This document shows, piece after piece, positions 20,744-28,151 of a stretch of DNA of 64,000 nt. Within the stretch, counting starts at the first letter, position 1. The number at the start of each line of letters is the position of its first letter. The position numbers were made by a program, and so were the translations under genes. The DNA comes from an uncultured Phycisphaerae bacterium (GTDB taxonomy: Bacteria > Planctomycetota > Phycisphaerae > UBA1845 > Fen-1342): the NCBI GenBank assembly GCA_937928595.1, contig CALGJV010000040.1, forward strand, positions 27,518 to 91,517. Direction: 5' to 3'. Under the pieces are notes generated by a model. The model was not told where the DNA came from and searched no databases. It saw nothing but the letters and a program-made list of their open reading frames with translations.

Positions 20744-20784
20744 CGCCGGGGTCCGTCGCGATGATCGCGACGGGCTGCCGCACC

Positions 20785-22095
20785 CTACATCACCCGCGCC
20801 CACAGCGCCTTCAGGTACGCGGATTCCGGGCATGCCAACGCGACGGGGTGGTCCGGGCCCGGCCCCGTGAAGTCGAACATCTGGAGCCGGCGGCCGGCCT
20901 GTCGGGCCGCGCGGTGCACCGTGTCCGTGAACACCTCGCGCGACACCAGGCCGCTGCAACTGCACGTCAGCAATACGCCGCCCGGCCGAACCATCTGCAC
21001 CGCGAGCTGGTTCAGGTCGAAGTATTTACGCAGAGCCTCGTCGTACTCAAGCCGACTGGCCGCGAGCTTCGGCGGATCGAGGACCGCGACGTCGAACTGC
21101 CGGCGGTTCACCAGCATTTGTCGCATGTAGGTGAACGCATCGGCGAACACGAAATCGATGCGCACCTGGTTGAGGTTGGCGTTCTCGCGCGCCACGGCCA
21201 CCGCCGCCTCGTCCAGATCGACGCCGCAGACCTCCCGGGCACCGCCCAGCTTCGCCGCGCACAGGGCGAACCCACCGGTGTAGCAGCAGAGATCCAGGAC
21301 CGTCGCATCCCGCGCCAGGCGCGCCAGGCGCAGCCGATTGTCACGCTGGTCGCAGAAGAAGCCCGTCTTGTGCCCCTCGACCACGTCCACCCGGTAGCGC
21401 ACGCCATGCTCGCGGATCGTGATCCGCGACGCCGGCTCGCCCCGCGGCTCTCCGGCCGGAGCGTCCCTCGAGGGCCGCGTGCCCAACGGCCGCGGGCGGG
21501 CCCCCGTCCGGACTCGGAACCCCTCGATGTCCTCGATGCGCGCGTCGGCCCTCAGCACGCAGCGCCAGGTCGGCCCGACCCGCTCCGGCCGGTCCAGCGC
21601 CGTCGGCGGGCCGAGAAGCTCGGCCAGCAGACGCGCCAGCAGCTCGTAGCGCTGGAACATCCCCAGCGAGAAGACCTCGAACACGAGGCAGTCCGCGTAG
21701 CGCTCGACGATCAACCCGCTGAGCTCGTCGCCCTCGGCGTGCACCAGCCGATACGCATCCGTCACGGCGTCCAGGCCGAGTTGCCGCCGAAGCACGACCG
21801 CCTGCTCCAGCCGCCCGCGCCAGAACGCCTCGTCCACGGGCGTTGCGTCGTGCGTCAGAACCCGGACCACGATCTGCGAGCGCGGGTTGTAGAGTCCGCG
21901 CCCGAAGAACCGCCCGGTCTTGTCATAGAGCTGCACGACGTCGCCCGGGCGCACCGCCGGGTCCACCCCGCGGACCATCTTCCGGTACACGAACGGATGA
22001 TTGGATGCCGACCGCAGCTGCACCCAAGGCGACTCCGCCCCCGGCGGAGCATCGGTCGCATCGCCCGGCTGTCGTGACACCGCCATCGCGTGCAC
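20785..22095 (-). CDS. rlmI: 23S rRNA (cytosine-1962-C5)-methyltransferase RlmI-type
   Basis: 436 residues. An N-terminal PUA domain (about 25-95, HPFVYRKMVRGVDPAVRPGDVVQLYDKTG area) is followed by the EEHAD-like middle and a Rossmann methyltransferase domain. Seen are the SAM-binding loop LDLCCYTGGFALCAAKLGG, the VLDPPKLAASR catalytic loop and the LTCSCSGLVSREVF motif with the catalytic cysteine. It methylates C5 of a cytosine in 23S rRNA in E. coli; the same target is assumed here. An Arg/Pro-rich insert at about 205-225 (TGARPRPLGTRPSRDAP) separates the two halves. It is transcribed away from nusA. Confidence 0.88.
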   Translation of the reverse strand: MHAMAVSRQPGDATDAPPGAESPWVQLRSASNHPFVYRKMVRGVDPAVRPGDVVQLYDKTGRFFGRGLYNPRSQIVVRVLTHDATPVDEAFWRGRLEQAVVLRRQLGLDAVTDAYRLVHAEGDELSGLIVERYADCLVFEVFSLGMFQRYELLARLLAELLGPPTALDRPERVGPTWRCVLRADARIEDIEGFRVRTGARPRPLGTRPSRDAPAGEPRGEPASRITIREHGVRYRVDVVEGHKTGFFCDQRDNRLRLARLARDATVLDLCCYTGGFALCAAKLGGAREVCGVDLDEAAVAVARENANLNQVRIDFVFADAFTYMRQMLVNRRQFDVAVLDPPKLAASRLEYDEALRKYFDLNQLAVQMVRPGGVLLTCSCSGLVSREVFTDTVHRAARQAGRRLQMFDFTGPGPDHPVALACPESAYLKALWARVM

Positions 22096-22298
22096 TCGTT
22101 ACCACCGCACCCGGCGGGCGGCCAACCCCGGTCCGTCCCGGCGGAAGCACCGCGCCGCTCCCGCACCCGCGAACCGCGTGTAGTGTAGCGCCGCCCGCCG
22201 CCGCCCGCGATGCCGGAGCGCCAGGCCCCGGGCGCTCGGACTGCAAGCGCTTTCAGCAATCCGCCGCCCTGCGACTAGTCGCCGGACCTGCGCCCCGC

Positions 22299-22304
22299 TA
22301 CACT
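22299..22304 (+). promoter_or_regulatory. Candidate -10 box (TACACT) for nusA
   Basis: TACACT in the context CCGCTACACTCAAAC matches four of six consensus positions, including the three most conserved. It would produce a leader of about 165 bases. No strong -35 hexamer is seen. Confidence 0.4.
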
Positions 22305-22385
22305 CAAACTGCGGTTCGGTCGATTGCCGCTACGCACAGCCGCCGTCGGCGAGCCGCCGTCGACCCCGGGTGTACGGCCGGCGAT

Positions 22386-22432
22386 GCGACCACAAACGAC
22401 GGTGCGGGTCCGCAGGGACACGGACGGGTCGC
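22386..22432 (+). promoter_or_regulatory. Candidate antiterminator pairing in the nusA leader
   Basis: GCGACC at 22386-22391 is complementary to GGTCGC at 22427-22432, the 5' arm of the leader terminator. GATGCGACC occurs identically at 22383-22391 and 22434-22442, so either copy can pair with the same arm. A small hairpin, TGCG-GGTC-CGCA (22403-22414), fits inside the loop. If the upstream copy pairs first, the terminator cannot form. This is a structural inference from complementarity only. Confidence 0.45.
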
Positions 22433-22449
22433 AGATGCGACCTTTTTTT
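22427..22449 (+). terminator. Intrinsic terminator in the nusA leader
   Basis: GGTCGC (22427-22432), loop AGAT, GCGACC (22437-22442), then seven T residues (22443-22449). The stem is only six base pairs but is followed immediately by the T run. It ends 25 bases before the nusA ATG on the same strand, so it lies inside the nusA transcript rather than after another gene: the gene before it, rlmI, runs the other way. This is the layout of a transcription attenuator. Confidence 0.75.
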
Positions 22450-22474
22450 GTTGGCCGAGACGGCAGGTGACGCC

Positions 22475-23929
22475 ATGAATCAGGAACTGCTCCGCATCAT
22501 CGACAGTATCTGCCGCGACAAGAACATCGACCGCGACACGTTCATCGCGGACATTGAGCAGGCGATCGCGGGGGCCGTCCGTCGGCATTACAACGAAGGG
22601 GCCGAGGTCGATGTCAAGATGGACCCGGTCCACGGCACGCTGCGGGCGGTCATGGACGGCCAGCTTCTGGACATGCAGATTCTCGGTCGGATCGCCGCCC
22701 AGACCGCCAAGCAGATGATCATCCAGAAGACGCGCGAGCGCGAGCGCGTGAGCATTTTCGACGAGTTCACGCAGAAGCGCGGGACGATCGTGACGGGCAG
22801 CGTGATCCGCTCAGAGGGCGGCAACCTGCTGGTCAACATCGGCCGGACCGAGGGCTTTCTGCCGCGCAGCGAGCAGATCCCCGGCGAGACGCACCAGCCG
22901 GGCGAGCGCATCCGCGTCCTGATCCTCGAGGTGCGTGAGCAGCCGAACCAGGTGAAAATCATTCTGTCGCGCTCCGCGCCCGAGTTCATCGAGCGGCTGT
23001 TCGAGCTCGAGGTACCCGAGGTCGCCGAGCAGGTCATCGAGATCAAGGCCTTGGCGCGCGAGGCCGGCTATCGCACCAAGGTCGCGGTCAGCAGCATAGA
23101 CACCAAGGTCGACGCGGTCGGCGCGTGCGTGGGCGTCCGCGGCAGCCGCATCAAGAACATCGTCGAGGAACTCGGCGGCGAGAAGATCGACATCGTCCGC
23201 TGGAACGAGTCCAGCCAGATCCTGATTCAGAACGCGCTCAAGCCCGCCGAGGTGCAGGAAATCGCCTTGTGCTTCGAACTCGGCAAGGCCACCGTCGTCG
23301 TGGCCGAGGACCAGCTCTCGCTGGCCATCGGCAAACGCGGGCAGAACGTGCGGCTCGCCGCCCGGCTCACGGGCTGGGATATCGATATCCTCACGCCGAC
23401 CGAGTACAACCAGCATCTCGAGGCGCTGGAGCGCACGCTGAAGGCCGTCGAGGGCGTCGACGACGTGCTGATCGACAAACTCGTCGCCATCGGCTGCATC
23501 TCGGTCAACGACATCGACGCCATCGGTCCCGAGCCGCTCGTCAAGGAGCTGGAGCTCGACCCCGCGCTGGCCGAGCGCATCTGCGAAGCCGCCGGCGAGG
23601 AAGCCATCCGGCAGGAAGAGGAGCGCGAGGCACAGGAGAAAGCCCAACGCGAGGCCGAGGCCCGCGGTGAAACGCTCACACCGGAGCCGTCCCCCGTGTC
23701 CGAGGGCGCCACCCCCGGCGAGAGTGTCGCAGCCGGTGCCGCCGATGCAACGGCGACCGGCACAAGCTTCATCCCCGCCGACTGGCAGGTGCCCCCGTCG
23801 CACCGCACCGTCGACACGCTGGTCTCCGGCACGACTGAACCGTCGGCCGCAACCGGTTTCGTTGTGGCGGCCGGCGACGCCCCGCCGCCTCCGTCGGACG
23901 AACCGCGATCCTCCGCCGGCAGCGTGTAA
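22475..23929 (+). CDS. nusA: Transcription termination/antitermination factor NusA
   Basis: 484 residues. After the N-terminal domain come S1 (about 105-170, GTIVTGSVIRSEGGNLLVNIG), KH1 with VDAVGACVGVRGSRIKNIVEELGG-type sequence and KH2 with LAIGKRGQNVRLAARLTGW, then a helical region and a long acidic, Pro/Ala-rich tail (from about 385) in place of the E. coli AR repeats. NusA binds RNA polymerase and nascent RNA and strengthens pausing and hairpin termination. The N-terminal domain is about 30 residues shorter than in E. coli or Thermotoga between DPVHGTLRA and LGRIAAQTAKQ. Neither rimP nor infB is adjacent, unlike the common operon. ATG 22475 fits the family start. Confidence 0.96.
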   Translation: MNQELLRIIDSICRDKNIDRDTFIADIEQAIAGAVRRHYNEGAEVDVKMDPVHGTLRAVMDGQLLDMQILGRIAAQTAKQMIIQKTRERERVSIFDEFTQKRGTIVTGSVIRSEGGNLLVNIGRTEGFLPRSEQIPGETHQPGERIRVLILEVREQPNQVKIILSRSAPEFIERLFELEVPEVAEQVIEIKALAREAGYRTKVAVSSIDTKVDAVGACVGVRGSRIKNIVEELGGEKIDIVRWNESSQILIQNALKPAEVQEIALCFELGKATVVVAEDQLSLAIGKRGQNVRLAARLTGWDIDILTPTEYNQHLEALERTLKAVEGVDDVLIDKLVAIGCISVNDIDAIGPEPLVKELELDPALAERICEAAGEEAIRQEEEREAQEKAQREAEARGETLTPEPSPVSEGATPGESVAAGAADATATGTSFIPADWQVPPSHRTVDTLVSGTTEPSAATGFVVAAGDAPPPPSDEPRSSAGSV

Positions 23930-23959
23930 GCGCCTGTGGCCGCGGCCCAGCCGCCGCGG

Positions 23960-23965
23960 TATGCT
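23960..23965 (+). promoter_or_regulatory. Candidate -10 box (TATGCT) almost abutting the histidine kinase start
   Basis: TATGCT is followed by nine bases and then ATG 23975. Initiation at the usual distance would give a transcript with almost no 5' leader. No -35 was recognised. Confidence 0.4.
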
Positions 23966-23974
23966 ACGCGGCGC

Positions 23975-25297
23975 ATGTCTCCCGGCGAGTTGCCGTCGCT
24001 GAGATACGTCGAGTTTGATCCCGCCGCACTCGAGGCGTGGCCGTTCACGCCCACCGAGCGGGAGATCCTCGGCACGATCAACCGCAAAGTCGGCGCGCGC
24101 GAGTCGCTCGCGAGCGTGATCGACTTCGTCGCCGACGCCACGGCGCCGATCAGCCCGTGTGACCGGATCAGCGTTGCGTTCATCCAGGAGCCGGGCGGCC
24201 GGCTCGTCTCGCACTACACGCGCGCCACGTACGCACCGGTACTCCTGGGCCCGGGCTACGCCGACGACCTCGTGGACAGCTCGCTGAGCGAAGTGCTGAG
24301 GGTCGGTGCCGCGCGGATCATCAACGACCTCGAGGCGTACGCGGCCGCGCGCCGCCCCAGCCCGGCGACGCGCCTGCTGCTGCGCGAAGGCGTGCGGGCC
24401 AGCCTCACCTGCGCCCTGCGGGTCGACGACCGGGTGGTGGGCCTGCTGTTTCGCAGCGCACGCCGGCTCGGCGTCTACGACGAGCACCAGGTGCGGCTGT
24501 TGCAGGCCGTCGCCGAGCGGCTCAGTCAGGCGGTCGAGAAGACCCTGCGGATCGGCCAGCTCGCCGAGGCCAACCGCGCCTACTTCGAGCTGCTGGCCTT
24601 CGTCACCCACGAGCTGAAGAGCCCGCTGGCGTCGATGCTCATCGAGGCGAACCTCCTGCGCGAGGGCTACGCCGGGCCCCTCACGCCCGAGCAGCTCACC
24701 CGGATTGAGAAGCTCATCGCCAAGGGACAGCACCTGCTCGGCGTGATCAGCGATTATCTCAACCTCGCCCGCGTGGAGGGCGGCGAACTGCGGCCGGACA
24801 TCCGCGCCTGCGACTTCGCCGCCGACGTGCGCGACCCCGCCCTCGACCTCGTGCGGTCCGCGCTCGACGCCCGCGGCATGACGGTTCACGCCGACCCGCC
24901 CAGCGGCCCGGCCCCCGTCCTGCTCGACCCCCAGCTCCTGCGCATCGTGCTCGTGAACCTGCTGTCCAACGCCGCGAAGTACGGCCGCGACGGCGGACGC
25001 GTGGACGTGACCGCGGCGCTGGCGGACGGCCGGCTGCGCATCGCCGTCCGCAACGAGGGCCCGGGTTTCCCGCCGCAGGAACGGGCCCGCCTGTTTCAAC
25101 GCTTTTCCCAGCTCCGCGCGCCCGAGCTGCGGCACGCCCGCGGCTCCGGCATCGGCCTGTACACCGTGCTCCGCATCGTGCAGGCGCATGGCGGGCGCGT
25201 CGACGCCGCCTCCGAACCCGGCCTGTGGGCCGAGTTCTCCTGCGAGCTGCCGCAGGCCGCCGAGCTGCGGCCGCCGCAGGACGCCCCGCCGCTGTGA
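23975..25297 (+). CDS. GAF-domain sensor histidine kinase
   Basis: 440 residues from ATG 23975 (a GTG at 23936 is the alternative). No signal peptide or membrane helix is seen, so it is probably a soluble sensor. Residues about 35-185 form a GAF domain (RISVAFIQEPGGRLVSHYTR ... SLTCALRVDDRVVGLLFRSA). HisKA follows with the phosphorylated His212 in AFVTHELKSPLASM. The HATPase domain shows the N box (NLLSNAAKYG), a G1-like NEGPGFPPQERARLF and G2 GSGIGLYTVLRIVQAHGG. No response regulator is adjacent, so the partner and signal are unknown. It follows nusA at 45 bases but has its own candidate promoter. Confidence 0.9.
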   Translation: MSPGELPSLRYVEFDPAALEAWPFTPTEREILGTINRKVGARESLASVIDFVADATAPISPCDRISVAFIQEPGGRLVSHYTRATYAPVLLGPGYADDLVDSSLSEVLRVGAARIINDLEAYAAARRPSPATRLLLREGVRASLTCALRVDDRVVGLLFRSARRLGVYDEHQVRLLQAVAERLSQAVEKTLRIGQLAEANRAYFELLAFVTHELKSPLASMLIEANLLREGYAGPLTPEQLTRIEKLIAKGQHLLGVISDYLNLARVEGGELRPDIRACDFAADVRDPALDLVRSALDARGMTVHADPPSGPAPVLLDPQLLRIVLVNLLSNAAKYGRDGGRVDVTAALADGRLRIAVRNEGPGFPPQERARLFQRFSQLRAPELRHARGSGIGLYTVLRIVQAHGGRVDAASEPGLWAEFSCELPQAAELRPPQDAPPL

Positions 25298-25323
25298 ACC
25301 CGCCGCCCGGGGGCGAATCCCCC

Positions 25324-25329
25324 TATAAT
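25324..25329 (+). promoter_or_regulatory. Consensus -10 box (TATAAT) for the VTT-domain gene
   Basis: A perfect TATAAT in the context CCCCTATAATCCCGG, about 77 bases before ATG 25406. There is no recognisable -35 hexamer at 16-18 bases. Confidence 0.55.
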
Positions 25330-25405
25330 CCCGGCAACAGTTTCCGCCCCGCGGCGCCGATGTCGGCGCTTCAAGGGGCGGTCGGGCCCGCCCCCGCGAG
25401 GCCGC

Positions 25406-26164
25406 ATGAACGAGCCGACCCAGCCCGCGGCCGCGCCGGTCGCCCCTGTGCCTGCGACGACCGTGAGCGGCGTCTTCCGCCGCCTCGGCCCGGCGGGACC
25501 GCTCGCGCTGGTCGCGATGTTCTTGCCCGGTATCGGCGGCTTCGTCCTGCTCGGATCCCTGAACGTCGTCGCGCCGTGGCTCCGCGCACACCAGGAGGCC
25601 GGCGTCGCGATCTACGTCGCCGCCTTCTCGCTCCTGGCGGGCTTCGCGCTCCTCCCCACATACGCCCAGTCTGTCCTGGGCGGTTGGGCCTTCGGCTTCG
25701 CCGTCGGCTACCCGGCGGCGCTGGCCGGATTCCTGGGAGCGGCGTCGCTGGGATATGCGGTCGGCCGCTACGCGACCGGCGACCGCGTGCTCCGTCTGCT
25801 TCGCGAGCACCCCAAGTGGCACGCCGTGTACACCGCCCTCGTGGGCAGCGGCTTCTGGCGGACGCTGCTGATCGTGACGCTCGTGCGCCTCAACTCGCCG
25901 TTCTCGCTGACGAACTACGTCATGGCCGCCACGCGCGTCCATCCGGTCGCATACGTGCTGGGCACGCTGCTGGGGCTCGGGCCGCGCACCGCCGCGGCCG
26001 TGTTCATCGCGGTCGGTCTCCAGGAAGTCACGTCGGAAAGCCCCTACCAGCGCTGGTTGTGGATCGCGACGATGGCCGCGACGCTTGTGGCCGTGCTCGT
26101 GATCGGGCAGATCGCGACACGGGCGGTGCAGCGGGTCACCGGGGCCGAGTCCCCGCCGAAGTAG
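25406..26164 (+). CDS. TVP38/TMEM64 (VTT-domain) family membrane protein
   Basis: 252 residues with about five to six helices. The VTT/SNARE-associated core is visible as LPTYAQSVLGGWAFGFAVGYPAALAGFLGAASLGYAVGR-like sequence (split around residues 88-130; the conserved Gly-rich re-entrant region), then the polar loop RLLREHPKWHAVYTALVG and the second re-entrant part LVRLNSPFSLTNYVMAATRV. Bacterial VTT proteins such as DedA and TVP38 relatives are linked to lipid-carrier or phospholipid flipping; a precise role here is not known. It is convergent with the UroD-family gene, 13 bases away. Its promoter is described separately. Confidence 0.85.
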   Translation: MNEPTQPAAAPVAPVPATTVSGVFRRLGPAGPLALVAMFLPGIGGFVLLGSLNVVAPWLRAHQEAGVAIYVAAFSLLAGFALLPTYAQSVLGGWAFGFAVGYPAALAGFLGAASLGYAVGRYATGDRVLRLLREHPKWHAVYTALVGSGFWRTLLIVTLVRLNSPFSLTNYVMAATRVHPVAYVLGTLLGLGPRTAAAVFIAVGLQEVTSESPYQRWLWIATMAATLVAVLVIGQIATRAVQRVTGAESPPK

Positions 26165-26177
26165 CCGCGCCGCCCGC

Positions 26178-27296
26178 CTACTCGTAGCGACCGAACCGCC
26201 GCACCTCGTCCAGCAGCCAGCGGTACGTCTCGAGCGTCACGCCCGGCGGGATCGAGTGGTCTGAGTGGTACATGTACCCGCGGTACTTCATCGCCGCGGC
26301 CATCTTCGAGTGCAGTTCGGCCTGGATCCGGTCGCGGTCGTTGGTCGCCAGCACCATGACGTCGATGTTGCCGCAGAAACCGAGCCGATCGCCGTACTGC
26401 GGCGCCAGCTCGCGCACGTCCATGCCGGCGCGGCTCTCCATCGGGTTGATCATGTCGACGCCGGCGTCGATGAAGTGCGGAATCAGCTTGCGGATGTCCC
26501 CGTCGGAGTGCAGGATCACCGGCATCCCGCGGGCGTGGAACTCGTCGAACAGCCGCTTGTGGCAGGGGTACACGAACTCGCGGTAGTGCTTCGGGCTCAT
26601 AAAGGGGCCGTTCTTGTAGGCGATGTCGCCGTAGATGAACGCCCCGTCGCAGGTCATGCCCTCGGCCTCGCACAGCCGGAACATGTCGATCTCGAACTGC
26701 GTGTACGTCGCGAATACGTCGCGGATCCAGTCCGGCTGCTTGAGCATCGCCTTGCACAGCTGTTCGTGGCCGAGCACATCCTTGACTGACTCGATGACCT
26801 CTACGCCCGCGAAGCACACGAACATGTCGCGCTCGCGGGCGCGGCGATAGCGCGGCCAAAACTCCACCCAGCGAATGCGGTCGCGGCTCGCCTGAAGCAG
26901 CGGCTTGACGCGCGCCCACTTCTCGGGCGTGTCGATGCCGAAGCGCACATGCTCCGGCGTGCCCATCTTGTGCCTCCACCAGCGCAGCTCGGCGTCGTTG
27001 CCGTCCCGCAGCAGCACCCACTCGTCGGTCTCGTCCAGGACGGTCGGCGCGACCATCCGCAAGCGCTGGTCCGGCCAGGCCACCTGCATCAGGTCAAAGT
27101 CGAAATACTCCCACAGCGTGCGTTTTTCGTGCGTGCCCGCCTGCGCACCGTGCATCCCGCACCACAGGTCCGGGTCGCCGATCCGGCGGACATACTCCGC
27201 CTCGGTCTCGGCCCAGAACCAGTCGTACATCGCCACGCGGTCCGCCGGCCGGCGGGCCAGGCAGCGGGCGACACGTTCCTTCGACGTCAGCGGCAT
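26178..27296 (-). CDS. UroD-superfamily protein of the corrinoid methyltransferase type
   Basis: 372 residues from ATG 27296; the frame continues to 27347 but MPLTSKERVARCLARR is the standard start of this family. It belongs to the uroporphyrinogen decarboxylase superfamily, but not to HemE: the substrate-binding motifs of HemE are absent and there is an HSDGDIRKLIPHFIDAGVDMINPME segment (split around residues 262-287) typical of cobamide methyltransferase relatives. The HxD in place of HxC means the zinc site differs from MtaA. Many internal W and Y residues (KNGPFMSPKHYREFVYPCHK) match planctomycete and Lentisphaerae homologues. It sits 74 bases downstream of mtaC on the same strand, so it probably uses the same corrinoid protein; its substrate is unknown. 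Confidence 0.8.
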   Translation of the reverse strand: MPLTSKERVARCLARRPADRVAMYDWFWAETEAEYVRRIGDPDLWCGMHGAQAGTHEKRTLWEYFDFDLMQVAWPDQRLRMVAPTVLDETDEWVLLRDGNDAELRWWRHKMGTPEHVRFGIDTPEKWARVKPLLQASRDRIRWVEFWPRYRRARERDMFVCFAGVEVIESVKDVLGHEQLCKAMLKQPDWIRDVFATYTQFEIDMFRLCEAEGMTCDGAFIYGDIAYKNGPFMSPKHYREFVYPCHKRLFDEFHARGMPVILHSDGDIRKLIPHFIDAGVDMINPMESRAGMDVRELAPQYGDRLGFCGNIDVMVLATNDRDRIQAELHSKMAAAMKYRGYMYHSDHSIPPGVTLETYRWLLDEVRRFGRYE

Positions 27297-27370
27297 CTCA
27301 CACCTGTACCGGCCGAGCCGCGACGGCCGCCCGCATTCGGCGACCACGGCCCCCGGCGGCGAACGACCGC

Positions 27371-28009
27371 TCAGCGCTTGTTGATCACGAGGGACTTCGC
27401 CAACTCCGCCCCGGTCGCGGCGTCGCGGCCGTAGCCGTTGGCGCCGATCTTGTCCGCATATTCCTGCGTAACCGGGGCGCCGCCGACGATGATGGTCGGC
27501 GTGGGCTGAACCTCGGCCTTGAGCTTCTTGACGGACTGCTCCATCATCGGCATGGTCGTCGTCAGCAACGCGCTCATCGCGACGACGTCCACCTTCCGGC
27601 TCAGACAGACCTCGACGAACTTTTCCGGCGGCACGTCCACCCCCAGGTCGATCACCTCGAACCCCGCCCCCTCCAGCATCGTCGCGACCAGGTTCTTCCC
27701 GATGTCGTGCAGGTCGCCGCGCACGGTGCCGATAATCGCCGTGGCCTCCGGCTTCACCCCGGCCTTCGCCAGGTGCGGCTTCAGCAGATTGGTCCCCGCC
27801 TTCATCGCCTCCGCCGCGATCAGCACCTCCGGCACAAAGTACTCGCCTTCCCGAAACCGGCGCCCCACCTCGGTCATCCCCTTCAGGAGTCCGTCCTGAA
27901 GCACGGCCTTCGCGGATGTGCCCGCGACCAGTGCCTGTTCCACCAGCTTGGGAGTGCTTACTTCGTCGCCGTCGATCACCGCCTGCGCGATCTGCTCTAG
28001 CACCGACAT
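27371..28009 (-). CDS. mtaC: Corrinoid protein of a methyltransferase system (MtaC-like)
   Basis: 212 residues with the two-domain layout of MtaC/MtbC proteins: a helical cap (about 1-88) and a Rossmann-like cobalamin-binding domain (about 90-210). The lower-ligand motif DxHxxG is intact as D99-L-H101-D-I-G104, and the downstream SALLTTTMPMM and IIVGGAPVTQEYADKIGANGYG motifs (split) match the corrinoid pocket. It carries the methyl group from MtaB on cobalt and hands it to the acceptor methyltransferase. The locus around it encodes MtaB, an MtaA-like protein and a reactivation-domain protein. A minus-strand TATAGT box lies 58 bases before its ATG. Confidence 0.92.
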   Translation of the reverse strand: MSVLEQIAQAVIDGDEVSTPKLVEQALVAGTSAKAVLQDGLLKGMTEVGRRFREGEYFVPEVLIAAEAMKAGTNLLKPHLAKAGVKPEATAIIGTVRGDLHDIGKNLVATMLEGAGFEVIDLGVDVPPEKFVEVCLSRKVDVVAMSALLTTTMPMMEQSVKKLKAEVQPTPTIIVGGAPVTQEYADKIGANGYGRDAATGAELAKSLVINKR

Positions 28010-28066
28010 GTCCTGCTCCGCTGAACGGCCACGGGGCTATCCGGCCGCGGCCTGACTATTCCGAGC

Positions 28067-28072
28067 ACTATA
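28067..28072 (-). promoter_or_regulatory. Candidate -10 box (TATAGT) for mtaC
   Basis: On the minus strand TATAGT matches five of six consensus positions and would give a leader of about 50 bases before the mtaC ATG at 28009. The 142-base gap to the upstream gene makes a separate promoter plausible. No clear -35 was seen. Confidence 0.5.
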
Positions 28073-28151
28073 CCTTTGGGCTGACAAAGCTGCTAGACTC
28101 ATTGGGATGGAATGTTTCAGCCCGGCCTCCGCCACGAGGGGCCGGTGTGCC

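Larger units (their letters stand above)
22096..22474. other. rlmI-nusA divergent region with nusA leader
   Basis: 379 bases without a protein gene. It carries a minus-strand TACACT box (22182-22187) suited to rlmI, a plus-strand TACACT box (22299-22304) suited to nusA, and a nusA leader of about 165 bases that contains a terminator-like hairpin and a competing upstream strand (listed separately). Confidence 0.65.

Noticed and set aside
22811..25942. A 1043-codon open frame on the minus strand across nusA and the histidine kinase
   Set aside because: It is antisense to two clear genes, has an Arg/Glu/Gly/His-rich composition typical of GC-rich shadow frames and no recognisable domain.
26178..27296. 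HemE (uroporphyrinogen decarboxylase in heme synthesis)
   Set aside because: The HemE substrate motifs are absent and the context is a corrinoid methyltransferase locus; the superfamily match alone does not make it HemE.
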